Part shown: positions 6,683-16,351 of the stretch, one piece after another
Layout: each line of letters starts with the position of its first letter
Numbering within the stretch: position 1 is the first letter of the stretch
Origin: Bradyrhizobium yuanmingense
GTDB taxonomy: Bacteria > Pseudomonadota > Alphaproteobacteria > Rhizobiales > Xanthobacteraceae
Assembly (NCBI RefSeq): GCF_900094575.1
Contig: NZ_FMAE01000002.1
Coordinates: 868,001-932,000 of the forward strand
Length of the DNA stretch: 64,000 nt
Direction: 5' to 3'
The notes under the pieces: model-generated
Databases searched by the model: none
Told to the model about the DNA's origin: nothing
The model's input: only the letters and a program-made list of their open reading frames with translations
Translations under genes and position numbers: made by a program

Positions 6683-9514
6683 CTACAGCGTGGTCAGAAG
6701 CACGCTGGCCGCTTTGATATCCGCCGTATCGGCGCCCTCGGCAAAGCCCTCGAGCGCCGATTGGAGCCATCGCTTCGCCTCGTCGCGCTGCCCGCGTCCG
6801 GCAAACAGCCCGGCGAGATCGATCGCAGCGCGCAGCTCCCAGGCCGCGGCGCCTTGCCGGCGGCTGAGATCCAGGGATTGCATGAAGTGGGCTTCTGCCT
6901 GCTCGGCGTCGGGCTCCGGCAGCGACAACAGAACTCTGCCTTTCATCCGCAGCAACTCGGGCATGTAGAGATGATCGCCGCTCTGATCGACGAGGCGGAT
7001 CGCATCGTCGATCAGGCGCGCACTCTGCTCGACCTGTCCAAGCGCCAACAAGCCTTGAACCAGTGCGATGTTGAAGGTCGTGGTGAGCAGTTCGTAGCCG
7101 GCCTCGTGGAGCTCGCGTAGACAAGCCATGATCGTATCGACGCCTTGCGCGGCGTCTCCCCGACGGATCGCCAGTTCGCCTTTCACGCCGCGGCCCACCA
7201 CGAGATAGGGACCCATCGAGCGAGATTCGGCATGCGCGATGAATTGGTCGATGCTCTGCTCGGCGCCGTCGAGATCGCCGTCCCAGAGCGAGATCGAGAC
7301 CGCCCAGATCAACGCGATGCACAGCGTGATCGGATGCTCCATCTGCGCGGCTTCAGTCACCGTCTGTTGCGCCAGCTGCCGCGCGTCCGCGGGCCGACCC
7401 TGTAACCAGAGTTCGCGCGCCAGCGTGATGCCGGCCCGGTTGCGATGATCGAAGCCATGGATGGTGCTGATTCGTTCGGCGCCCGGCCCTTGCCATGCGA
7501 CCTCCAGCATCTTGAGCGCGTCGCGGTGCTCGCCGGCCAGATGCAGCGAGACCCCGAGCAACGAATGGGCGAGGACGATCGAGCCGAGATCGCCGAGCGG
7601 CTGCGCGACCGCAAGGCTCTGCTGCGCATAGCCAAGCGCGGCATCGAACTGTCCCATCCGTTCGTGGAAGATGTGCATGCGGCCGAGCAGCTGGAGCTGG
7701 TTCGGCGCGTCGCCGCGCGCCTCCGCGATCGCAAGGCTCCTGCTCAAGGCCACGCGCGCCGCCTCGCTGCCGCCGCGCGTGAACATCAGGGTCAGCCCGA
7801 GGGCAGCCTGGATGTGCATTTCATCGGCGCTGCCGCGCGCGGACGGGGTCATCGCAAGCAGTGCCCGTTCCGACCAGCGCCGGCATTCGATCAAGAGGGA
7901 CATCGCGAGGAAGATCGGCGCTGCCGCGGCGGCGAGCGCAATGCCGGCGGTGGCGTCGCCGCCCGCGCCAAAGCACCAGTCCAGCGCGGCACGCACATTG
8001 TGGAGCGCGGAGAAGTGGATCGCCCGTTCGTCGGCGTTCGGCGTTGCCGCCCATGTGCTGCCGGCCTGCTCCAGCCATCGCCGGTAGTAGGTCGCGTGGC
8101 GGGCGGCGAGCGCGGCGTCGTTCGGCTCGATCTCGAGCAGATAGGCGCGCGTGGTATCGAGCAGACGGTAGCGCATCATGGCGCCGACCGGCCGCGGCGC
8201 GACCATCGATTTGGCAACGAGACTGTCGATGGCATCGAACAAATGGGAGCGGTCGGCACGTTCATCCGGGACGACCTCGAGGGCGGCGTCGATGGTGAAG
8301 TGACCTGCGAAGACCGCCAGCCTGCGGAGGACGAGGCGCTCGATGTCGGACAGCAGCCCGTAGCTCCAGTCCAGCGTCGCCCGCAACGTCTTCTGTCGCG
8401 GGGGCGCGGTGCGCTGGCCCTGCCAGAGCAGATTGAGACGCTCATCGAGCAGCGCGGCCGTCTGCTCCAGGCCGTAAGCTTCGACCCGGCCGGCGGCGAG
8501 CTCGATCGCCAGGGCCATGCCGTCGAGGTTGCGGCAGATCCTCGCGATAGTCGCGGCGTTGGTATCGTCGAGCGCGATCTGCGCGCCGCCAGCGGTCGCC
8601 CGTTCGATGAAGAGCTGAAGCGCGGGATAGGTCTGTGCAGCCGCCGCACTCAGCCCGGCACTATCAGGCGGTACGGCGAGCGGCGCCAGTCGATAGACCT
8701 GCTCGCCCTCGACGCGCAGGGCTTCGCGGCTGGTGGCGAGGATGTGGACATCAGGCGCAGCGTGGAAGATCGCCGAAGCCAGCGGTGCCGCCGCGGCGAT
8801 GACATGCTCGCAATTGTCGAGGATGAGCAGCAACCGCTTGTCCCTGACATGCGCGAGCAGCGCGGGCAGGGGATCGTCGGTCTCGGCCGGCAAGCCGAGC
8901 ATCAACAGGATCGAGGTGATCACGAGATCGGGATCGCTGAGCGCGGCAAGGTCGACGAAATGCGCGGCGTCGGAGAACGTCGCGAGCAGGTCGTGGGCGA
9001 TCGCCACCGCGACGGCAGTCTTGCCGACGCCGCCCGGACCGACGATCGTGACGAAGCGCGAGGTGAGAAGCTTGTCGGAGATGGTGGCGACGGCCTGGTC
9101 GCGCCCGACCATCCGTTGCAGCCGATTTGGCAGCTTGACCGGCGGCAATTCCGTTGGCGGGGACGAGCGCCGCGCCGCCGGAAGCTGCGTGTGCGAGATC
9201 GGCGCCACGAAGCAATAGCCGCGCCCGGAAAGCGTCGTGATGTAGCGTGCGCCGTCCTTGCCGTCGCCGAGCGCCTTGCGGAGAGCGGCGATGTGAAAGC
9301 GCAGATTGGCCTCTTCGACGGTGATGCCGGGCCACACCAGCGCCATTAGATCCCATTTGCTGACGACCTCGTTCGGCCGCGACATCAGTGCGGTCAGCGC
9401 GTCGAAGGCCTTCGCACCCAGCGGCACTGTGACGCCGTCGCGCGTCACGAGCCTTTCATGTGGCGCCACGGTGAATGGTCCGAACGAGAGTCTTGGCCCG
9501 GTCGGCGTGGTCAT
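6683..9514 (-). CDS. Winged-helix STAND ATPase with TPR domain, transcription regulator
   Basis: A 943-residue regulator. Residues about 8-105 form an OmpR-type winged helix (from 'LVTRDGVTVPLGAKAFDAL' to 'RGYCFVAP'). A STAND/AP-ATPase domain follows with Walker A GPGGVGKT at 159-166 and Walker B 'LLLILDNCEH'. The C-terminal half is alpha-helical repeats of TPR type ('GRMHIFHERMGQFDAALGYA'). Such proteins sense a ligand through the repeats and switch by ATP/ADP. The frame extends to 9634, but the ATG at 9514 starts right before the winged helix and is preferred. It is divergent from ohr with 195 bases between, and is the likely regulator of that run. Confidence 0.88.
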   Translation of the reverse strand: MTTPTGPRLSFGPFTVAPHERLVTRDGVTVPLGAKAFDALTALMSRPNEVVSKWDLMALVWPGITVEEANLRFHIAALRKALGDGKDGARYITTLSGRGYCFVAPISHTQLPAARRSSPPTELPPVKLPNRLQRMVGRDQAVATISDKLLTSRFVTIVGPGGVGKTAVAVAIAHDLLATFSDAAHFVDLAALSDPDLVITSILLMLGLPAETDDPLPALLAHVRDKRLLLILDNCEHVIAAAAPLASAIFHAAPDVHILATSREALRVEGEQVYRLAPLAVPPDSAGLSAAAAQTYPALQLFIERATAGGAQIALDDTNAATIARICRNLDGMALAIELAAGRVEAYGLEQTAALLDERLNLLWQGQRTAPPRQKTLRATLDWSYGLLSDIERLVLRRLAVFAGHFTIDAALEVVPDERADRSHLFDAIDSLVAKSMVAPRPVGAMMRYRLLDTTRAYLLEIEPNDAALAARHATYYRRWLEQAGSTWAATPNADERAIHFSALHNVRAALDWCFGAGGDATAGIALAAAAAPIFLAMSLLIECRRWSERALLAMTPSARGSADEMHIQAALGLTLMFTRGGSEAARVALSRSLAIAEARGDAPNQLQLLGRMHIFHERMGQFDAALGYAQQSLAVAQPLGDLGSIVLAHSLLGVSLHLAGEHRDALKMLEVAWQGPGAERISTIHGFDHRNRAGITLARELWLQGRPADARQLAQQTVTEAAQMEHPITLCIALIWAVSISLWDGDLDGAEQSIDQFIAHAESRSMGPYLVVGRGVKGELAIRRGDAAQGVDTIMACLRELHEAGYELLTTTFNIALVQGLLALGQVEQSARLIDDAIRLVDQSGDHLYMPELLRMKGRVLLSLPEPDAEQAEAHFMQSLDLSRRQGAAAWELRAAIDLAGLFAGRGQRDEAKRWLQSALEGFAEGADTADIKAASVLLTTL

Positions 9515-9709
9515 CGCGAAATCTTGCTCATTTGCGAACCGGATAGCCAGAGGGCAGCCATCCCGCAAGGCCTGCGTTGCATCGGCCTCAGACCTTGTTT
9601 GCAGACCTCGCATCAGCTTCTGCGCCGGCCTCACAACTTCTCACAAGTCCAAACGGGTCTCCGGGGCGCGTCGCTGCTAGTCAGTTTGCGCGACGGCAAG
9701 GAGCTCTTC

Positions 9710-10129
9710 ATGACGCAAACGGCAAAACTGCTCTACACGGCCCGGACCCACACCAGCGGAGGCCGGCACGACGGCATATCGCGCAGTTCCGACGGTCGCC
9801 TCGACGTCAAGCTGTCGCCGCCGGGCGGGGCCGGCATCGGCACAAATCCCGAGCAATTGTTTGCGGCCGGCTGGTCGGCCTGCTTCGAAGGCGCCATGGA
9901 ACTCGCCGCGCGCAAGCAGAAGGTGACCCTTCCCAGGAAAAGCGCGATCGATGCGGAGATCGATCTGGTGCTCGACGAGGGCGCCTACGCGCTGAGGGCG
10001 CGCCTCAATGTCAGCCTGCCGGGACTCGACCCCGAGATCGCACGCGGCATCATCGATGAAGCGCATCAAACCTGCCCCTACTCCAAGGCCGTCCGCGGCA
10101 ACATCGACGTCACGGTCGCGCTGATCTGA
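9710..10129 (+). CDS. ohr: Organic hydroperoxide resistance protein, Ohr/OsmC family
   Basis: A thiol peroxidase reducing organic hydroperoxides in the cytoplasm, 139 residues (usual Ohr size). The start MTQTAKLLYTA has AAGGAG seven bases upstream. Both catalytic cysteines are present (C58 in 'GWSACFEG' and C122 in 'TCPYSKA'), along with the Ohr arginine R19 in 'GGRHDG' and E48 in 'NPEQLFAAG', so it should be active. It opens a same-strand run with a Tat hydrolase, a P460 cytochrome and an SDR. No OhrR-type MarR gene is adjacent; the divergent STAND regulator takes that place. Confidence 0.94.
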   Translation: MTQTAKLLYTARTHTSGGRHDGISRSSDGRLDVKLSPPGGAGIGTNPEQLFAAGWSACFEGAMELAARKQKVTLPRKSAIDAEIDLVLDEGAYALRARLNVSLPGLDPEIARGIIDEAHQTCPYSKAVRGNIDVTVALI

Positions 10130-10164
10130 CGCACCATCATCAACCACGACGAGGTAACACCATC

Positions 10165-11193
10165 ATGAAGCAGCTCATCGATCAGCACCGCCGCCAGTTT
10201 CTCGGCATCGCCACCGGAGCCGCCGCCGCCGGCATCGGCGTGATCGCGTTCGCTCGTGCCGAGACGGAACCGCAGCGATCCCAAGCATCGAATGCGTCCT
10301 TCGGCGCGATCAAGCAGATCGATGCCGGCGTTCTCAACGTCGGCTATGCCGAGGCGGGTCCCTCGAACGGTCCGGTGGCGATCCTGCTGCACGGCTGGCC
10401 CTACGACATTCACGCCTTCGTCGAGGTCGCGCCGCTCCTGGCCAAGGCCGGCTATCGCGTGATCATCCCATACCTGCGTGGCTACGGCACGACGCACTTC
10501 CTCTCCAGCGAGACGCCGCGCAACGGCGAGCCTGTGGCCATGGCCGCGGACATCATCGCGCTGATGGACAAGCTCGAGATCAAGAAGGCCGTCGTCGCCG
10601 GCTTCGACTGGGGCGCGCGTACCGCCGACATCATCGCCGCGCTGTGGCCGGAGCGGTGCCGCGCGCTGGTGTCTGTCAGCGGCTATCTGATCTCCAGCCA
10701 GGCTGCGGGCAATATGCCGCTGCCGCCGTCGGCCGAGCTGCAATGGTGGTACCAGTTCTACTTCGCGACCGAGCGCGGCCGGGCCGGATACGAGAAGTAC
10801 ACGCACGATTTCGCCAAGCTGATCTGGAAGCTGGCCTCGCCGCAGTGGAAGTTCGACGACGCCACCTTCAACAGGAGCGCGGCGGCGCTCGACAACAGGG
10901 ATCATGTCGCGATCACGATCCACAATTACCGCTGGCGGCTCGGGCTCGCCCAGGGCGAGGCAAAATACGAGCATCTCGAAAAGAAGCTGGCCGCGGCTCC
11001 GCAGATCGAGGTGCCGACGATCACGATGGAGGGCGACGCCAACGGAGCGCCGCATCCCGAGCCGAGCGCCTATGCCAAGAAGTTCTCAGGCCGATACGAG
11101 TTTCGCCTGATCACAGGCGGCGTCGGCCACAATCTGCCGCAGGAAGCGCCACAAGCCTTCGCCAAGGCCGTCATCGACGCCAACGGCGCCTAG
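10165..11193 (+). CDS. Tat-exported alpha/beta hydrolase, epoxide hydrolase-like
   Basis: A 342-residue hydrolase. The N-terminus has a twin-arginine signal ('RRQFLGIATGAAAAGIG', cleavage probably after 'FARAE'). The oxyanion motif 'LLHGWPYDIHAF' and nucleophile elbow 'GFDWGART' place Asp, not Ser, as nucleophile, which is typical of epoxide hydrolases and haloalkane dehalogenases. The distal His is in 'GGVGHNLPQEAP'. The start ATG has GAGG ten bases upstream. It lies 35 bases after ohr and 52 before the P460 gene. Periplasmic location next to an anchored P460 cytochrome suggests a shared extracytoplasmic job; the substrate is unknown. Confidence 0.88.
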   Translation: MKQLIDQHRRQFLGIATGAAAAGIGVIAFARAETEPQRSQASNASFGAIKQIDAGVLNVGYAEAGPSNGPVAILLHGWPYDIHAFVEVAPLLAKAGYRVIIPYLRGYGTTHFLSSETPRNGEPVAMAADIIALMDKLEIKKAVVAGFDWGARTADIIAALWPERCRALVSVSGYLISSQAAGNMPLPPSAELQWWYQFYFATERGRAGYEKYTHDFAKLIWKLASPQWKFDDATFNRSAAALDNRDHVAITIHNYRWRLGLAQGEAKYEHLEKKLAAAPQIEVPTITMEGDANGAPHPEPSAYAKKFSGRYEFRLITGGVGHNLPQEAPQAFAKAVIDANGA

Positions 11194-11245
11194 GCATTCG
11201 TCGGCACCTCCGTCCAGCCTCATTGATCGAGCCCGATGAAACATC

Positions 11246-11809
11246 ATGACGATAGCCGAACCCGAAAAGAAGAAATCTCTCCACACCACGATGATCGTAC
11301 TGACCGTGGTCCTCCTCGTCGTGCTCCTGACCTGCATGCCCTACCTCGTCACGATCGCCTTCGCGGAAGGACCAGCGGAACAGAGCGCGGCGGACGCCTC
11401 GCCGATCTTCGGCGTCACAATTCCAGCCGGCTATAAGCGGTGGGAGCTGATCGCGCCGGCCGAAGAGGCGGCGCCGCTCGACGAGCTGCGCGCTGTTGTC
11501 GGCAACCAGACTGCAATCGATGCCTATCAGGCCGGAAAACTGCCGTTCCCGGACGGCACCATTCTGGTCAAGCGCGCCTGGAAGCGGAAACAGTCACCCG
11601 AGTTTGCGTCCGCGACGATTCCCGGCGCCGCCACCACGGTCCAGGTGATGGTGAAGGATTCCAGGAAATACGCGGCTACCGGCGGCTGGGGCTTTGGCCG
11701 CTTCGTCAACGGCAAGCCGGTGGACGAGGCGCAGCACCGCACCTGCTTCGCCTGCCACGAAGCCCGCGCCAAGAGCCGCGACTATGTCTTCACGCGGCTT
11801 GCGCCTTGA
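11246..11809 (+). CDS. Membrane-anchored cytochrome P460 family protein
   Basis: A 187-residue c-type haem protein. One N-terminal membrane anchor (about 14-41) is followed by a periplasmic domain with the P460 core ('GYKRWELIAP', 'YAATGGWGFGRF', 'RTCFACHEARAKSRDYVFTR'). The haem-binding CFACH occupies residues 167-171. P460 cytochromes carry a haem cross-linked to Lys and oxidise hydroxylamine or bind NO; the related cytochrome c'-beta lacks the cross-link. I cannot tell from sequence alone which applies here. The gene is 8 bases before the SDR gene, so probably co-transcribed. Confidence 0.88.
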   Translation: MTIAEPEKKKSLHTTMIVLTVVLLVVLLTCMPYLVTIAFAEGPAEQSAADASPIFGVTIPAGYKRWELIAPAEEAAPLDELRAVVGNQTAIDAYQAGKLPFPDGTILVKRAWKRKQSPEFASATIPGAATTVQVMVKDSRKYAATGGWGFGRFVNGKPVDEAQHRTCFACHEARAKSRDYVFTRLAP

Positions 11810-11817
11810 GACATACG

Positions 11818-12648
11818 GTGACTGGCTTGAAGACTTGGTTCATCAGCGGCAGCTCTCGCGGGCTTGGCCGTGCCATCACGGAAGCGGCACTCGCCGCGGG
11901 CGACCACGTGGTTGCCACTGCGCGGACGCTCCAACCGCTTGAACCGTTGCGGGAACGTTTCGCTGAAAGACTGTGCCTTGCAACGCTCGACGTCACGGAT
12001 GAAGCTGCCGCGCCGGCAGCCATCGCGCTTGCTGCGGAGACGTTCGGCGGACTCGACGTGGTCGTCAACAATGCCGGCTACGGCGACCTCGGATCGGTCG
12101 AGGATACTGGCCTGGACTCGTTCCGGCGGCAGATCGAGGCCAATTTGATAGGCACCATTATCGTCACCAAGGCGGCGATTCCGGTGCTGCGCCGGCAGCG
12201 CCGTGGCCACATCGTGCAAGTCTCGTCCGTAGGCGGCCGGATCGGCGCCCCAGCCCGCGCCGCCTATTCGGCCGCGAAATGGGGTATCGAGGGCTTTTCG
12301 GAATCGCTGGCGCGCGAGATGGCGCTGATCGGCGTGAACGTCACGATCGTCGAGCCCGGCGGCTTTCGCACCGGCTTTGCGCGAGCCGCACATGGGACCG
12401 GCGAAGGACGCCCGGAATACGATGCGCTCGTCGGCGCTGCCGTCAGGATGCAGCGCGATTACGACGGCCGGCAGCCCGGCGATCCAGCCAAAGCCGCGGC
12501 CGTGGTTCTGAAGCTTGCCGATATGGAGCGCCCGCCTCTGCGCATTGCGCTCGGAAGCGATGCCGTCGACGCCATCGCTGCGATCGATAAGCTCCGCCTC
12601 GAAGAGCTGGAGAGGTGGCGAGCGCTCAGCGTATCGACTGACTATTGA
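11818..12648 (+). CDS. Short-chain dehydrogenase/reductase
   Basis: An NAD(P)-dependent oxidoreductase of the classical SDR fold, 276 residues from a GTG at 11818 (a TTG at 11827 is possible). The cofactor motif 'SGSSRGLGRA', the 'NNAGYG' motif, the catalytic Ser in 'IVQVSSVGG' and the YSAAK active-site pair are all present. 'EPGGFRTGF' follows as in the family. It starts 8 bases after the P460 stop, so it is the last gene of the ohr run. It is convergent with the hybrid kinase, 11 bases away. The substrate is unknown. Confidence 0.93.
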   Translation: MTGLKTWFISGSSRGLGRAITEAALAAGDHVVATARTLQPLEPLRERFAERLCLATLDVTDEAAAPAAIALAAETFGGLDVVVNNAGYGDLGSVEDTGLDSFRRQIEANLIGTIIVTKAAIPVLRRQRRGHIVQVSSVGGRIGAPARAAYSAAKWGIEGFSESLAREMALIGVNVTIVEPGGFRTGFARAAHGTGEGRPEYDALVGAAVRMQRDYDGRQPGDPAKAAAVVLKLADMERPPLRIALGSDAVDAIAAIDKLRLEELERWRALSVSTDY

Positions 12649-12659
12649 CCCCGGGGGCC

Positions 12660-15600
12660 TCACTCCGCCGCCACCATTTGTTGCGTGCGCCACTGGCCCA
12701 GCAGGGCACGCAGCGAAGCCGGCTTCACCGGCTTGTTGAGCACCGCGATCTTCTCGTCACGCGCGGCGACCTGCACGGCGGGGCTGCGGTCGGCCGTGAT
12801 CAGGATCGCAGGGATGGTATCGCCGAAACGGCGGCGGATCTCGCGGATGGCGGCGATGCCGTTGCCGCGATCGAGGTGATAATCGACCAGAAGGCCGGTG
12901 ACGCGGCGGCCGGCGGTTTCGATCGCAGCGATCGCGCCTTCGGGATCGGCGACCGCGATCACCTCGGCGTCCCAGGCCTTGAGCAGCGTGCGCATGCCGT
13001 CGAGGATCGCCGCATCGTTCTCGATGCAGACGATCAGCGCGCCCGAGATCGGTGTGCGCGCCAGCGGCGTCGCGCTGGTCACGGCCGCGGTATGGGTGAC
13101 CGCCTTCGCTGTCGGCACGGTCACCGAGAACACCGAGCCGCCGCTTCGATTGCCGTCGATGGCGATGCCGTGCTTGAGCACGCGAGCCAGGCGTTCCACG
13201 ATCGAGAGGCCGAGGCCCAGACCGCGCGCGATCCGCGCGCCCTGCTCCAGGCGATGGAATTCCTTGAAGATCTCGCCGCGCTTGACCGCGGGGATACCGA
13301 CGCCGGTGTCGTAGACGCAGATCTTGAGCGAGGCGCCGCGGCGGCGGCAGCCGACCAGCACGCGGCCGCGCGGGGTATACTTGATCGCGTTCGAGATCAG
13401 GTTCTGGAGCAGGCGCCGCAGCAGGAGCCGGTCCGACTCAACCGGCAGCGAGCAGGGCACGAAGGCGAGCTCCAGTCCCTTGGCGCGCGCGATCGGCGCG
13501 AACTCGATTTCCAGCGAGCGCATCAGATCGGCCATCTTGAAGCTCGAGATCGAGGTCGCCATCGCGCCAGCGTCGAGCCTGGAGATGTCGAGCAGAGCGC
13601 CGAGGATTTCCTCGATCGCCTGCAAGGATTCGTCGATGTTCTCGACCAGCCGCGTCTCCTCGCCATTGTGCTGGCGCTCGACGAGGCTTGTGACGTAGAG
13701 CCGCGCCGCGTTCAGCGGCTGCAGGATGTCGTGGCTGGCGGCGGCGAGGAAACGCGTCTTGGAGATGCTGGCGTCCTCCGCCGCGCTCTTGGCGATGGCC
13801 AGCTCGGAGTTCAGCCGCGTCAGCTCCTCGGTGCGGTCGCGTACGCGCTTTTCCAGCGTCGCATTGGCGCGCTCCAGCGCTTCGGCGGCTTCGAAGCTCG
13901 GCGTGACGTCGGTGAAAGTGATGACGAAGCCCCCGCCGGGCATGCGGTTGGTGAGCACTTCGATCACCATGTGGCGTTCCGGCAGCCGCTCGAGATAAGG
14001 CTCGCTGTCGGTGGTGTAGGCCGCAAGGCGCCGTTCCAGCAGGGCCTCGCGCTCGAGCGGATCGTTCGGATCGCCGAGGCCGATGAACTCCAGGATCTCG
14101 CGCAAGGGCGTGCCGAACTGGATCAGATGCAGCGGCACATTGAGGAGGTCGCCGAACTGCCGGTTGGAGCAGATCAGTTGCAGATCGGCGTCGAACACGG
14201 CGATGCCCTGGCGCACATGGTTGAGCGCGGTCTGCAGGATCTCGCGGTTGAAATGCAGCGCGGCGTGCGAATCGTCGAGCAGCTTCAGCGCGGCCTTGGC
14301 GGAGACCGTCCGCTTGCGCAGCAGCAGCGACATCACGAGGCGGGAGGAGGCCGCGCCGATCGAGGAGGCAATCAGATGCTCGGCGTGTTGCAGCAGCTCG
14401 AAATCGGCGGGCGCACCGGGCTCCAGCCGCACGTTGCGCCGCGCCGAGAAGGCCTCGAAGGAATGTCGCGCGCGGTCGGGCCCGAGATATTGCGCCACCG
14501 TGGTCTGGATGTCCTGCACGGTGACGGTGCTGCGCCAGCGGCGGAAGCTCGGGGAGATCGGTGCGAGCGTATTGGGCACGAACAGATCGGCTTGCAGCAG
14601 CTCGATGGAGGATGGCCGGCGTGCCAGCGACAGCAGCACATAGGTCAGGATGTTGAGGGACAGCGACCAGATCACGCCGTGCATCAGGGGCGGCAGGTCG
14701 GCGCCGAACAGTGCCTGCGGCCGCAGCGCCTCGATGCCGAACGGGCCGTGCTGCAGCAGCAGGATGCCTGACGTCGAGGAATCCATGAAGCTCGGCATGA
14801 ACAGCGTGTAGAGCCACACCGCAAACCCGACCAGCATGCCGCCGATCGCCCCGCGCGCGGTCGCGCGCCGCCAGAGCAGGCCGCCGAAGAAGCTCGGGGC
14901 GAGCTGGGCGATGGCGGCAAAGGAGAGCAGGCCGATCGCCGCGAGCTGGGTGCTGCCGAGCGCGCGATAGTAGAAATAGGCCATCACCATGATGGCGAAG
15001 ATCGCGAGCCGGCGCGAGCGCAGCAGGAAGTTGCTGAAATCGGCCCCGCCGGCGCGCCCCTCCGGCCGACGTTTCAGCACCAGCGGCACCACGAGGTCGT
15101 TCGAGACCATGATGGAGAGCGCGACGCATTCGACGATCACCATGGCGGTTGCCGCCGACAGCCCGCCGACGAAGACGGCGACGCTGAGCAGGTTCGCGCC
15201 GCTCTCGATCGGCAGGGCCAGCACGTACATATCAGGGTCGGCCGTGCCGAACGGGAAGGTCACGAGGCCGGCGAGCGCGATCGGGATCACGAACAGGTTG
15301 ATGGCGACGAGGTAGAGCGGAAACAGCCAGCGCGCGCGGCCGACCTCGGCATCCGAGGAATTCTCCACCACGCTGACGTGAAACTGGCGCGGCAGCAGCA
15401 TGATCGCGCACAGCGACAGCAATGTCATGGTCAGGAAGTTGCCGATCGACGGCGAATAAGTGATGGCGCGCACCGCTTCCGGCGTCCTCATCGCGCGCTC
15501 GATCAATTCATGCGGCGAGAACATCCAGAAGGTGACGAAGATGCCGGCGGCGAGGAAGGCGACCAGCTTGATGATGGATTCGGTCGCGATCGCCAGCATC

Positions 15601-16214
15601 AGGCCGTGCTGGTGCTCGGTCGCGTCGGTCTGTCGCGTGCCGAACAGCACAGCGAAGGCCGCCATCGTCAGCGTCACCATCAGCGCCATGTCGCCGAGGA
15701 TCGGGATGTGCGAGAAGGCCTGGTCTTCGCTCAGGATTGTGCCCAGCGAAGAAGCCACCGCCTTGAGCTGGAGCGCGATATAGGGCACCGAGCCGATGAT
15801 CGCGATTGCGGCGACGGTCGCCGCCACCGCTTGGCTCTTGCCGTAGCGGGCCCCGATGAAGTCGGCGATCGAGGTGATGTTGTGGGCTTTCGCCAGCTGG
15901 ATCACGCGTCGGAGCACCCCGGCCCCCAACCCGATCATCAGGATTGGGCCGACATAGATCGCGAGGAAATCGGTCGAGGTGCGGGTCGCGAAGCCGACCG
16001 ACCCGAAGAAGGTCCAGGACGTGCAGTAGATCGCCAGCGACAGCGGATAGATCAGCCCGGAGGCGCGGCCGCGACCGGCCGGCGAGCGGCGGTCGCCGTG
16101 GCTCGCCACCAGGAACAGGAAGCCGATATAGCCGAAGGCGGCGGCGATCACGCCCCAATCGTGCAGCATGGGTCGGGGGCTCTCTCCCTGGGCGCCGGCG
16201 GCGCCCGAGCTCAT
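12660..16214 (-). CDS. Hybrid sensor histidine kinase with N-terminal Na+/solute symporter domain
   Basis: An 1184-residue membrane kinase. Residues about 20-500 are a sodium:solute symporter (PutP-like) module with about 13 membrane segments ('IADFIGARYGKSQAVA'). A PAS-like region comes at about 670-790, then a coiled coil, HisKA with H828 in 'ASHDILQPLNAARLY' and an HATPase with 'GLGLGLSIVERLA'. A C-terminal receiver has D1111 in 'LLVDYHLDRGNG'. The design matches CbrA/NahK-like kinases that couple solute sensing or uptake to phosphorelay. No separate response regulator adjoins. The 708-codon antisense frame over its 3' half is an artefact. Confidence 0.93.
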   Translation of the reverse strand: MSSGAAGAQGESPRPMLHDWGVIAAAFGYIGFLFLVASHGDRRSPAGRGRASGLIYPLSLAIYCTSWTFFGSVGFATRTSTDFLAIYVGPILMIGLGAGVLRRVIQLAKAHNITSIADFIGARYGKSQAVAATVAAIAIIGSVPYIALQLKAVASSLGTILSEDQAFSHIPILGDMALMVTLTMAAFAVLFGTRQTDATEHQHGLMLAIATESIIKLVAFLAAGIFVTFWMFSPHELIERAMRTPEAVRAITYSPSIGNFLTMTLLSLCAIMLLPRQFHVSVVENSSDAEVGRARWLFPLYLVAINLFVIPIALAGLVTFPFGTADPDMYVLALPIESGANLLSVAVFVGGLSAATAMVIVECVALSIMVSNDLVVPLVLKRRPEGRAGGADFSNFLLRSRRLAIFAIMVMAYFYYRALGSTQLAAIGLLSFAAIAQLAPSFFGGLLWRRATARGAIGGMLVGFAVWLYTLFMPSFMDSSTSGILLLQHGPFGIEALRPQALFGADLPPLMHGVIWSLSLNILTYVLLSLARRPSSIELLQADLFVPNTLAPISPSFRRWRSTVTVQDIQTTVAQYLGPDRARHSFEAFSARRNVRLEPGAPADFELLQHAEHLIASSIGAASSRLVMSLLLRKRTVSAKAALKLLDDSHAALHFNREILQTALNHVRQGIAVFDADLQLICSNRQFGDLLNVPLHLIQFGTPLREILEFIGLGDPNDPLEREALLERRLAAYTTDSEPYLERLPERHMVIEVLTNRMPGGGFVITFTDVTPSFEAAEALERANATLEKRVRDRTEELTRLNSELAIAKSAAEDASISKTRFLAAASHDILQPLNAARLYVTSLVERQHNGEETRLVENIDESLQAIEEILGALLDISRLDAGAMATSISSFKMADLMRSLEIEFAPIARAKGLELAFVPCSLPVESDRLLLRRLLQNLISNAIKYTPRGRVLVGCRRRGASLKICVYDTGVGIPAVKRGEIFKEFHRLEQGARIARGLGLGLSIVERLARVLKHGIAIDGNRSGGSVFSVTVPTAKAVTHTAAVTSATPLARTPISGALIVCIENDAAILDGMRTLLKAWDAEVIAVADPEGAIAAIETAGRRVTGLLVDYHLDRGNGIAAIREIRRRFGDTIPAILITADRSPAVQVAARDEKIAVLNKPVKPASLRALLGQWRTQQMVAAE

Positions 16215-16324
16215 TTTCCTTGCAAACCTAGCGCGTTGAGCGAGTGCAGGCGACAGCGAAATGCCGTGCGGCGGTAGGAACTGCCGGCGTCGTTAAGCGG
16301 TGGGGCGAGCTGTCCGCCCGCTCT

Positions 16325-16343
16325 TACCCTCCAGGGGAGGGTA
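16325..16343 (-). terminator. Hairpin downstream of hemA
   Basis: TACCCTCC (16325-16332) and GGAGGGTA (16336-16343) form a perfect 8-base stem with a 3-base loop, just beyond the hemA stop at 16352. There is no clear U tract, so termination is probable but not certain. Confidence 0.5.
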
Positions 16344-16351
16344 AAAGAGGC

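Noticed and set aside
12645..14771. 708-codon plus-strand frame
   Set aside because: Lies wholly antisense to the hybrid kinase; no recognisable domains and typical shadow composition.
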